A DNA stretch of 37,731 nt from Lachnospiraceae bacterium (lineage in GTDB: Bacteria; Bacillota; Clostridia; Lachnospirales; Lachnospiraceae), in the NCBI GenBank assembly GCA_024699645.1, contig JAILPE010000097.1, positions 1-37,731 on the forward strand, written 5' to 3'. Under the pieces are notes generated by a model. It saw only the letters and a program-made list of their open reading frames with translations, searched no databases and had not been told where the DNA came from. The position numbers and the translations under genes are program-made. Shown here piece by piece: positions 8,226 to 16,912 of the stretch. Position 1 is the stretch's first letter, and each line of letters opens with the position of its first letter.

Positions 8226-10610
8226 ATGAATGAAAAATTCCGTCAGCTAAATGATGTTCAATTAGAGGCGGTTACTTGTACAGAGGGCCCGATGTTGATC
8301 CTCGCGGGAGCGGGGAGCGGTAAAACTCGGGTCCTCACGTACAGAACGGCCTATCTTATCGAGGAATGCGGTGTCAGTCCTTACAGTATCATGGCTCTTA
8401 CTTTTACAAATAAGGCAGCCGGAGAAATGAAGGAACGAATATCCTCGATCGTGGGACCCGGAGCCGAAAATATCTGGGTCAGCACTTTTCACTCTTCGTG
8501 TGTCAGAATACTCAGGCGTTTTATCGATCTTATCGGATACGGCAGAGATTTTACGATCTATGATTCCGATGATCAGAAAACGCTTATGAGGGATGTTTGT
8601 CGTTACCTTGACATAGACACGAAAAAATTCAAAGAGGGGAAAATACTCGGAGTGATCTCGTCTGCAAAAGATGAGCTTATCGATTCCGAGACTTTTGAAA
8701 AGAGATATGTGGGTGACCCTGCCTTTAAGGTGTTTGCGGCATGCTATAAGGAGTACCAAAAGAGGCTTGCGGCAAACAATGCACTCGATTTCGACGATCT
8801 TATCATGAAGACCGTAGAGCTCTTTAAAACGAGCGAGACCGCCGCAGAGTATTATCGTGAGCGTTTCGCCTATATAATGGTTGATGAATATCAGGACACG
8901 AACACCGCTCAGTTTGAGCTTGTTCGTCTTTTGGCGCGCCATCCGCTGCCCGATGGAGGTATCGTAAAGAATCTCTGCGTTGTCGGCGATGACGATCAGT
9001 CCATATATAAATTCAGAGGAGCGAATATCCATAACATCCTCGATTTCGAGAAGACATATCCCGATGCAAAGGTTATAAGACTTGAGCAGAACTACAGGTC
9101 TACCGGAAACATTCTCGAGGTTGCGAACGATGTTATTAAAAATAATATAGCTCGTAAGGAAAAGAAGCTTTGGACCGAAAACATCACGGGAGACAGTGTA
9201 CGGCTCATAAAATGTGAGAGCGACCGTGATGAGGCTGCGACGGTCGCAGAAGAGATCGAAGCGGGGACAAACGGCGGAAGACAGTTCTCCGACTATGCGA
9301 TCCTTTACAGAACAAATGCTCAAAGCCGTTCGTTTGAAGAGCGTTTTATCTCGATGAACATTCCCTACAGGATCATAGGCGGACAAAACTTCTATCAGCG
9401 TAAAGAAATAAAAGACATACTTGCGTATTTGAGAACAATCGCAAGCGGACGCGATACCGTCGCAATCAAAAGAATAATCAACGTTCCCAAGAGAGGGATC
9501 GGTCTTACATCGATAGATAAGCTTGATGAGTACAGTAATGAAAAGGGAATCTCTTTTTATGAGGCTATGCTTAACGTTGGCAGTATCCCGGGGCTTGAAA
9601 GGGCAGCGGGAAAGATCGAAAGTTTTGTAGCACTCATCGAAGTCATGAAGAGCAACCTTGGTTCGTCTGACAGCCTTAAGGATCTTATCGATGATATCAT
9701 TGAGCGTACCGGATATATGGATCATCTTGAAAAAGAGGACGATGACGAAGTTAAGGTACAGGAGAGGGCAGATAACATAAGTGAACTGATCTCCAAGCTC
9801 GCAACATACGAGGAGGAGGCGCTTGATGCCGGCGAAGTACCGACACTCGAGGCTTTCCTTGATGAAGTCTCGCTTGTTGCGGATATAGACAGTTATTCCG
9901 AAGACACGGATTGTGTTGTGCTTATGACGCTTCACAGTGCGAAGGGACTTGAGTTCCCGGTAGTCTATCTTGCAGGCATGGAAGACGGCATATTCCCCGG
10001 ATATATGTCCATAAATGCCGATGACCCCGAAGCCGAGATAGAAGAAGAGAGACGTTTGTGCTACGTTGGCATAACCCGTGCGAGAGAGTCTCTGATTCTT
10101 ACAGCGGCAAGGCAGCGAATGATCAGAGGACAGCTCTCGTTCAATCCGATATCACGTTTTGTCAAAGAAATCCCGAGACATCTTCTCAAGGTCAAGATGA
10201 CACGGGATGCCACATCAGCGGCATCCATCAGGCGTTCGTCCGATGACGGCGATAGTTATTCTCACGGAAAAATGCCTGAAGCTGACAGATCGGGAAGATT
10301 TTATCCGGGTCAAAATTCCTATATTTCCGAGCACCGAAACAAGAGCACGTCCGGAGCCGGGACGTCCGGCATGAGTGGGACAACCGGAAAAACTGTGGGA
10401 CTCGGTGCTTTTGAACAGATGGGGATCCATAAAGGAACTCCCAAAGGAAATGTGGATTATAAAGTCGGGGACACGGTAAAGCACGTTAAATTCGGAACCG
10501 GCAAGGTCCTTGAGATGGAGAAGAGCGGTGACGATTATAAGGTAACCGTTGACTTCCCGTCGGGACAGAGAAGAGTAATGGCGTCATTTGCCAGACTTGA
10601 AAAGGTATGA
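8226..10610 (+). CDS. pcrA: ATP-dependent DNA helicase PcrA/UvrD
   Basis: LAGAGSGKTRVLTYR, VDEYQDTNTAQFELV, VGDDDQSIYKFRGA, LEQNYRSTGNIL, MTLHSAKGLEFPVVYLAGMEDGIFP. Confidence 0.95.
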   Translation: MNEKFRQLNDVQLEAVTCTEGPMLILAGAGSGKTRVLTYRTAYLIEECGVSPYSIMALTFTNKAAGEMKERISSIVGPGAENIWVSTFHSSCVRILRRFIDLIGYGRDFTIYDSDDQKTLMRDVCRYLDIDTKKFKEGKILGVISSAKDELIDSETFEKRYVGDPAFKVFAACYKEYQKRLAANNALDFDDLIMKTVELFKTSETAAEYYRERFAYIMVDEYQDTNTAQFELVRLLARHPLPDGGIVKNLCVVGDDDQSIYKFRGANIHNILDFEKTYPDAKVIRLEQNYRSTGNILEVANDVIKNNIARKEKKLWTENITGDSVRLIKCESDRDEAATVAEEIEAGTNGGRQFSDYAILYRTNAQSRSFEERFISMNIPYRIIGGQNFYQRKEIKDILAYLRTIASGRDTVAIKRIINVPKRGIGLTSIDKLDEYSNEKGISFYEAMLNVGSIPGLERAAGKIESFVALIEVMKSNLGSSDSLKDLIDDIIERTGYMDHLEKEDDDEVKVQERADNISELISKLATYEEEALDAGEVPTLEAFLDEVSLVADIDSYSEDTDCVVLMTLHSAKGLEFPVVYLAGMEDGIFPGYMSINADDPEAEIEEERRLCYVGITRARESLILTAARQRMIRGQLSFNPISRFVKEIPRHLLKVKMTRDATSAASIRRSSDDGDSYSHGKMPEADRSGRFYPGQNSYISEHRNKSTSGAGTSGMSGTTGKTVGLGAFEQMGIHKGTPKGNVDYKVGDTVKHVKFGTGKVLEMEKSGDDYKVTVDFPSGQRRVMASFARLEKV

Positions 10611-10647
10611 AGGTTATGATATATTTATATATCAGATAGTTATCATA

Positions 10648-10722
10648 GTACGTATCCTGTAAGACGGGAGGCACTGAGGTCGAAAGGTTCCCCGAGCCGG
10701 CGTCCCATAAGGCATACGGTAC
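10648..10722 (+). ncRNA. Candidate structured RNA element, no family recognised
   Basis: Closing helix GTACGTATCCT (10648-10658) with AGGCATACGGTAC (10710-10722), 11 bp with two single-nt bulges; inner GGGA/TCCC and GGC/GCC helices and a GAAA apical loop; located between pcrA and a small-protein ORF. Confidence 0.35.
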
Positions 10723-10773
10723 TGATAAAAATAGCGGTGAATATTGACAGTTATGGAAAGGTAGGGATTTACA

Positions 10774-11031
10774 ATGAAATTTTTCAGCAAGGATTCTGTA
10801 TCCGAAAAATTGAACGATCTTATCGCTCAGACAAAGCTTAACGATCTTATCCACAAGAAAGAGAAGAAAAATAACGGAATCGTTATCGCACTCGCCATAA
10901 TCGGTTCGGTAGCAGCGGTTGCAGTTATTGCTTATCTCGTATACAAGTGGGTTAATCCCAAATATATCGCTGAATTTGATGACCTCGAGGATGAGGATCT
11001 CGATGAGGACGACATCGACGGCGAGGTTTGA
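10774..11031 (+). CDS. Small single-TM protein with acidic C-terminus
   Basis: 85 aa; IVIALAIIGSVAAVAVIAYLVYKW TM segment, tail FDDLEDEDLDEDDIDGEV; plausible RBS region upstream. Confidence 0.8.
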   Translation: MKFFSKDSVSEKLNDLIAQTKLNDLIHKKEKKNNGIVIALAIIGSVAAVAVIAYLVYKWVNPKYIAEFDDLEDEDLDEDDIDGEV

Positions 11032-11051
11032 TCATCTGAAACTGAGATATC

Positions 11052-11095
11052 CCGGAGCGGGGTCAAAAACCTTTGGCCTGCTCCGGTTTTTCTTT
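11052..11095 (+). terminator. Intrinsic terminator
   Basis: CCGGAGC...GCTCCGG followed by TTTTTCTTT. Confidence 0.8.
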
Positions 11096-11187
11096 AATAT
11101 GACATCTGTTTCTCGCGGGATCTTTTTTTGGGGGACCGGGTTTTTAGCTTTGGGGACCGGGTAATAAATCATTGGAGGAGGAAAATC

Positions 11188-11817
11188 GTGAATAATAATT
11201 TTGATCATATAAGCAACATAGTTGCAAAGCTGAAATCGATCAATTACGTACAGCCGGGCGAGGTGCCGGGTATAGATCTGTATATGGATCAGGTCACAAG
11301 TTTCCTCGACGAACATCTTGAGACATCAAAACGCTACAGTGATGACAAGCTTTTGACCAAGACAATGATTAATAATTATACCAAGAACGATCTTCTTCCT
11401 TCGCCTGAGAAGAAAAAATACACCAAAGAGCATATGTATCTGCTCCTGTTTGTGTATTACCTTAAAAACATACTGTCGATTAACGACACGAGGAGCATCC
11501 TTCATCCCCTGACCGAAAAGTTTTTTAAGGGTGAAGGTGACGTCAATTATGAAAAGATATATGCCGAGATTTTTGAGATAGAGCAGGAACAAAGCTTTGA
11601 TGTAACAAGAGATGTTGTACACAAGTACAGAAAGTCAAGGAAGAGTTTTGAGAGCCTTGAAGAATGTGAAGACAAAGAGCTGCTCCAGATGTTTTCGTTC
11701 ATAAGCATGCTCAGTTTTGACGTTTATATGAAAAAACATATGATCGGGAAGATGATCGACGATTATTTCTCGAAGTTCGATACCAAAGAAACGGCAAAAA
11801 AGGACAAGGAACAGTAA
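11188..11817 (+). CDS. DUF1836-family protein
   Basis: SFLDEHLETSKRYSDDKLLTKTMINNYTKNDLLPSPEKKKYTKEHMYLLLFVYYLK; GTG start at 11188 with GGAGGAGG RBS rather than ATG 11128. Confidence 0.75.
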   Translation: MNNNFDHISNIVAKLKSINYVQPGEVPGIDLYMDQVTSFLDEHLETSKRYSDDKLLTKTMINNYTKNDLLPSPEKKKYTKEHMYLLLFVYYLKNILSINDTRSILHPLTEKFFKGEGDVNYEKIYAEIFEIEQEQSFDVTRDVVHKYRKSRKSFESLEECEDKELLQMFSFISMLSFDVYMKKHMIGKMIDDYFSKFDTKETAKKDKEQ

Positions 11818-11997
11818 ATTTCGGGATCGACCGTAGACCGGAACAGTGAAAAACCTACGGCCAAAGGAAAAAAACAGGAGATCGGAACGAAAAAACGTGG
11901 GGTGGGGAACCGCAGCGAAAAGGGTTAATCCGTCGCAAAGGATTGTCGATATATATTAATAATTGGATTTAGAAGAGAAACAACGGAGGTACTGTCT

Positions 11998-14900
11998 ATG
12001 AAAACGAAATTAGCCAAAATAATAAGCTTTTTGTGCATTGCCGCCATTGTGATAAGCCTTTTGCCGATGAATGTCGGAGAGAAGGAAGTTCATGCTGCCG
12101 AAACGGTTCCCGCCGAATCGACAGATACTTATTGTCTTGTTACGAGCGCAAAGCGTTATTTCAGCGGGGACGAGATCAACTATTCCGATTATGACAACGG
12201 AGCGAGAACCCTTCAAATCTACCTTTCGACAAAGGATGCCAATTCGCCCATAGTACTTGCTTCGGGAACCGCCATTGAGTGGAGAGCCGATAACCCGAAC
12301 GTTATCGGGATCGATACCGGAAGCAGTATGAATACAACTGTCAATCTTACGATCAAAGCACCCGGATATTCGGGTCTTACAGTTTCACTTACACCCCCCG
12401 GCAGCAGCGTTCCCATCGTTGCGGTTGCTTGTGTCATCAAGGTACCGCTTGAATGGGATGACGCCAACAATATAAAAGCAGCATCGAGTACTCCGGCAGG
12501 ATACGGACTTTTGACGGCCCAAAACGAAGACGGGCAAATGACGCTGCAACTATATACCGAAAACTCTTCAACGCACCCGGATTGTTATCATTACGTGAGA
12601 AGGCTGCGTAACGTCGACTATAATTTCCTGCCTGCTTCGGGCTATACCGGTAAAGTATCGAGCAATGCTCCCGCAGGCTCTTTCGAATCTACGGAATATG
12701 CACTAAACTGGACATCTACGGATAATTCCGTATGTACCGTCGACAGAGACGGTGTTATAACCGCCCATGCCGCGGGATTCTGCCGTATAAGCGTTACGAC
12801 AGATACGGGAGGCAATACGCTTTCGTTTAATGTTATTGTTGTGCCCGAGGCTGTCGTCACGGGGGTTACTACCGATTACAAATACAAATTTACCGCGAAA
12901 GCGATACAGGACAGTGAAAATGTAGTCATCAATACTAACGCATTCCATGCGGCGGATCTTGACTGGCATCTGTTTAAAGGCGAACAGATCCTCGAATCCA
13001 AAGATGTCACCAAAGATAAGGCATTTAAGGATAAGATCGATATCAGCGAAGCCACCGGAACGGTTACTTTAAAGAAGCTTCCCGCAGGTGTATATGTTCT
13101 CGGTGCAATACCGATAAAAAAGGATGATTCGTCGATACCGACTTACGATTACATTCAAAACAGACTGATAAATAAACTTCAGATAACGCTCGTTGTACCG
13201 TTGTCATTCGGAACGGACAGCCTGACGCTTAGTATTTATAATAAGGGAGAATCGTTCGATTCGTACGATATTATGGAAAATTCCAATCTCCCTGCCGATT
13301 CGTTCCACTTTACATCGAACAAAGATGAATTTGCGACCGTAGGACTTGAAGACGGTGTGATCGAAGCGGTTGCCAAAGGAAAGGCACGTATCACGGCAAC
13401 GCCTTATGTTTCGATCGATGAGCTTTTCGGATCGTTTGCATCTTCACCCGCAGACATTAACTACGACGGATCGAGCCTTAAGCTCGATGTCGAAGTTGTC
13501 GAGGGAATGGCTCTCAATACCACTGCGGAAACACTCTACAAGGGTGAGAGCTTTGTGATCAAGCTCGAGGCACCGAGTGAGTATTCCGGAAAGATTGAGT
13601 GGAAATCAGGAAATGAAAAGGTTGTTAAAGTAGACTCCTCGGGTGTTGTAACTGCTGTCGGAGTCGGTGATGCCAGCGTCTACTGCTATATATGGACCGA
13701 AAACGGAACAAAGAGGAGAGCAAGATGCCGCTTTAATGTTGTTGACGCGGTCAATGCGATAACCCTCAAATCAAGTACCGACTATGTGATGGTAGGTGAG
13801 AATCTTACCATTTCGGCCGATGTTTCGCCAAAGCTCAGTAAATCAACGCTCACATGGACCTGTTCGGATGAATCGATCACGTCGATAGCCGAGAAGTCCG
13901 ATCTGTCCATGACTATCACGGGTGTTAAGGAAGGAACGGTCGTTATCACGGCGCTCAACAAAGATAACGGTATCGTGGCTTCAAAGATCATCAAGGTTGT
14001 CAACAAGCTTGCGTCGCTCACGCTTTCGGAACACGAGGTAACACTTCCACAGTCACAGAAGTATTATCAGCTGTATGTTGTATGTACCCCGGCGCTTCCC
14101 GAAAATCAGAAGCTTGAGTGGAAATCATCAAACAAAAAGGTAGTTACCGTTGATTCAAACGGTAAGGTAACGCTTGTTAAACCCGGAACGGCCGTTATAA
14201 CCGTTGTTTCGGAAAACGGTCTTACAGACCAATGTACGTTTGTTGTGACACAGGGTATTACCGATATCACGCTTGACAGTACCGAGATAACGATCTATGT
14301 AGGAGAAAAACAGCGTATCACATATACGATCAAGCCCGATAACGCTTCGAACCTTAAGCTTAAGTGGAACGTTCTCGATTCCAAGGTTTGTTCGGTTGAC
14401 AGCAGCGGATATGTCACAGGTAAGAATGCGGGAACGACGGTTGTTACCGTAGAGTCTACCGACGGTACCGGCATATTCAAGATGATAACCGTGCATGTCC
14501 TTCAGTCGGCCAAATCGATCAAGCTCGATATCGTTTCGATAACGATGAATGTCGGAGAGCATTATCTCCTTGAAGTAGCACTCAATCCCGTCACATCATC
14601 GGATGTGCTCACGTTTGAGAGTACCAATACCAAGGTTGCGACTGTTTCCAAAAACGGTAAGATAACAGCAAAAGCAAAAGGAAACTGCGTTATCTTCGTA
14701 AGAACTTCGGGTGGGCTTTCGACATATTGCTCGGTCGAGGTCGTCCAGCAGGTTACAGGGGTCAGCCTGAATCTTAATGAAGCTACGATTCATGTCGGAG
14801 AAGAGCTGACGCTTGAAGCAACCGTTTCACCCAAGAATGTTTCCGACGACTCGCTCACATGGTCGTCAAACAATACTCAGATCGCAACTGTAGACAAGAA

Positions 14901-15990
14901 AGGTACGGTTAAGGGTATTAAGGGCGGAACCACACTTGTCAGATGCGTTACCGATGACGGTGATTTTATGGCATATTGTATCGTTACCGTCATAGAAAAC
15001 GTAACGGTCATTAACCTTCAAGAAGAGGCCGAGGTCGGAGTCGGAAAGAAACTCAGGCTCGAAGCCACTATCGTAAATGAAGGCGCAACAAATAAAAAGT
15101 TAGAATGGTCTACGGACGATTCCAAGATCTGTAAAGTCAATGAAAAAGGCGTACTTTTGGGCGTTAAGGTCGGAAAGACCGTGATAACCGCTTCGGCAAC
15201 GGACGAGAGCGGAGCATATGCGCAGTGCGAGGTTACTGTCATTGACGGTACGGATGAAATCGAGATCAACGGCGAAGACCAGCTTATAAACATGATAGTC
15301 GGAGAATCGAGAAAGATCAGATTCTCGACGGTTCCCGCAAGCACCACTTATAAGCCTTTGTGGACAAGCGAGAACGAAAAGATAGCCGTTGTAAACAAAA
15401 ACGGTCAGATCTCGGCTCTTTCGGCGGGAACAACAACGATCATAGCGACAGCCAGGGATAACCCCGATGTCAAGGCTTACGTCACTGTTATGGTAAGCAA
15501 CCCTGTATTCGCTACAAACGTAATATTCTCCGATTCGGAAGTTATCATGACTCCGGGAGAATCAAAGACCGTACCGTTTACAATAGTTCCTTCGAACTTT
15601 ACGGAATCTTACACATGGAGCAGCGACAACCCCGTCGTGGCATCGGTTGACGAAAAGACAGGAAAGATTTCGGCCAAGTCGGTCGGATCTGCATCGATAA
15701 CGCTTATGACAAAATCCGGAAAGAAAGGCTCAGTCAGAGTATTTGTCGTAGGCCTGAGCAGGACGAACATTAAGCTTGCGCAGTACGAATCAAATAAGAT
15801 AAAGCTTGAGATAGACGGAACGGGTTCAAATACGCTCACCGTGCGCTGGGATACCGACAATCAGGCAATCGCCGATATATCCAACGGAACGATAACGGCA
15901 AGAAAGGTCGGAAAGACAAAGGTTTATGCGGTTGTCAACGGCAGAAGTCTTGCATGTACGGTTGAGGTAATCAAGAATAAAAAACGCTGA
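11998..15990 (+). CDS. Large secreted protein with multiple bacterial Ig-like (BIG2) domains
   Basis: Signal peptide MKTKLAKIISFLCIAAIVISLLPMNVGEKEVHAAE; repeated pattern 'L.W.S.....A.VD..G.V.....G...I' across the ORF. Confidence 0.88.
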   Translation: MKTKLAKIISFLCIAAIVISLLPMNVGEKEVHAAETVPAESTDTYCLVTSAKRYFSGDEINYSDYDNGARTLQIYLSTKDANSPIVLASGTAIEWRADNPNVIGIDTGSSMNTTVNLTIKAPGYSGLTVSLTPPGSSVPIVAVACVIKVPLEWDDANNIKAASSTPAGYGLLTAQNEDGQMTLQLYTENSSTHPDCYHYVRRLRNVDYNFLPASGYTGKVSSNAPAGSFESTEYALNWTSTDNSVCTVDRDGVITAHAAGFCRISVTTDTGGNTLSFNVIVVPEAVVTGVTTDYKYKFTAKAIQDSENVVINTNAFHAADLDWHLFKGEQILESKDVTKDKAFKDKIDISEATGTVTLKKLPAGVYVLGAIPIKKDDSSIPTYDYIQNRLINKLQITLVVPLSFGTDSLTLSIYNKGESFDSYDIMENSNLPADSFHFTSNKDEFATVGLEDGVIEAVAKGKARITATPYVSIDELFGSFASSPADINYDGSSLKLDVEVVEGMALNTTAETLYKGESFVIKLEAPSEYSGKIEWKSGNEKVVKVDSSGVVTAVGVGDASVYCYIWTENGTKRRARCRFNVVDAVNAITLKSSTDYVMVGENLTISADVSPKLSKSTLTWTCSDESITSIAEKSDLSMTITGVKEGTVVITALNKDNGIVASKIIKVVNKLASLTLSEHEVTLPQSQKYYQLYVVCTPALPENQKLEWKSSNKKVVTVDSNGKVTLVKPGTAVITVVSENGLTDQCTFVVTQGITDITLDSTEITIYVGEKQRITYTIKPDNASNLKLKWNVLDSKVCSVDSSGYVTGKNAGTTVVTVESTDGTGIFKMITVHVLQSAKSIKLDIVSITMNVGEHYLLEVALNPVTSSDVLTFESTNTKVATVSKNGKITAKAKGNCVIFVRTSGGLSTYCSVEVVQQVTGVSLNLNEATIHVGEELTLEATVSPKNVSDDSLTWSSNNTQIATVDKKGTVKGIKGGTTLVRCVTDDGDFMAYCIVTVIENVTVINLQEEAEVGVGKKLRLEATIVNEGATNKKLEWSTDDSKICKVNEKGVLLGVKVGKTVITASATDESGAYAQCEVTVIDGTDEIEINGEDQLINMIVGESRKIRFSTVPASTTYKPLWTSENEKIAVVNKNGQISALSAGTTTIIATARDNPDVKAYVTVMVSNPVFATNVIFSDSEVIMTPGESKTVPFTIVPSNFTESYTWSSDNPVVASVDEKTGKISAKSVGSASITLMTKSGKKGSVRVFVVGLSRTNIKLAQYESNKIKLEIDGTGSNTLTVRWDTDNQAIADISNGTITARKVGKTKVYAVVNGRSLACTVEVIKNKKR

Positions 15991-16061
15991 CGGACTTGAA
16001 AAGCATCTTTGATTGTTGTATCGTTATTTATTGAAAAAATGCGTTTCAAGAGGAGGAGCAT

Positions 16062-16754
16062 ATGCCCTGGTGTCCCAAGTGCAGAACAGAATATCAGGAA
16101 GGGATCGAAAAGTGTGCCGATTGCGGCAGCGACCTTGTTGATGAGTTGCCCGAGGAAGAAATCCCCGAGGAAAACGATACCGATATTGAGATCGAAAGTA
16201 TCGAAGAAGGTATAGATGAAGAAGGCCTCATAAATCCCGAAGATCTTTCGGAAGAGGAGCTGGAAGAGTTTAAATCGCAGATCAAGCGTAGCCGCGAACC
16301 TGCGAAAGTATATGTAAGTAAAGCGGACGAAAGCCGTGACATGGTTCAGACAGCCGTGACTTTTCTTGTGTTCGCTGTCATACTTATAGTACTTTTTGTG
16401 CTCGGAGCACTTGACGTTATCCCGTGGTTTTCGTCAATCCCTTCCGTCATAGTTCTCGGAGCTATGTCACTCGGATGTTGTCTTGTAGGCATTAATGCGG
16501 CAATGAGAGCCCGCAGGGCCCAGGAAAAGGTCGGAGACGAAGAGAAGATCAAAGAGAGCGTTCAGACCTGGCTTGACGAGCATGTCGTTAAAGAAAACAT
16601 TGAAGAGATGTTTGCCTCGGTAGAACCTGAGGAAGTCAAGTACATGAAAGAGATCGAGTATGTCAAGGATGAACTCATGAAAGAGATCGAAGGACTTGAC
16701 GAAGCTCTTGCCGATACGATGGTAGAGGCGTATTTTGACGAACATATAAACTAA
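16062..16754 (+). CDS. Zinc-ribbon membrane protein, function unknown
   Basis: N-terminal CPKCRTEYQEGIEKCADCGSDL, two predicted TM helices, acidic linker; RBS gaggaggag. Confidence 0.8.
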   Translation: MPWCPKCRTEYQEGIEKCADCGSDLVDELPEEEIPEENDTDIEIESIEEGIDEEGLINPEDLSEEELEEFKSQIKRSREPAKVYVSKADESRDMVQTAVTFLVFAVILIVLFVLGALDVIPWFSSIPSVIVLGAMSLGCCLVGINAAMRARRAQEKVGDEEKIKESVQTWLDEHVVKENIEEMFASVEPEEVKYMKEIEYVKDELMKEIEGLDEALADTMVEAYFDEHIN

Positions 16755-16778
16755 ACTGTTAAGATAAGATCAGTGAAC

Positions 16779-16826
16779 AACCGCCGCGAACTCGCGATAT
16801 TTACCGGCACGAGTCAGGCGGTTTTT
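16779..16826 (+). terminator. Probable intrinsic terminator
   Basis: AACCGCC (16779-16785) pairs GGCGGTT (16817-16823), T run 16822-16826; internal CGCG-AACT-CGCG. Confidence 0.6.
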
Positions 16827-16912
16827 CCAAATAGTTGTGATCTCCGCTTTGCGGCCGAATAGCCGCGAACCACGCAGCAAACATGTCGATGATCCCGAAA
16901 GGAGCACGTACT

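Noticed and set aside
8262-9935. 557-aa minus-strand ORF antisense to pcrA
   Set aside because: Fully overlaps a clear helicase gene; the translation shows no recognisable domain and looks like antisense codon-bias artefact
11818-11997. Known riboswitch (c-di-AMP or similar) before the BIG2 gene
   Set aside because: Only short stems and no diagnostic conserved segments; kept only as a note
16870-16905. c-di-GMP riboswitch start (CACGCAGCAAAC)
   Set aside because: The rest of the GEMM-I consensus is missing and the sequence runs into the coding region
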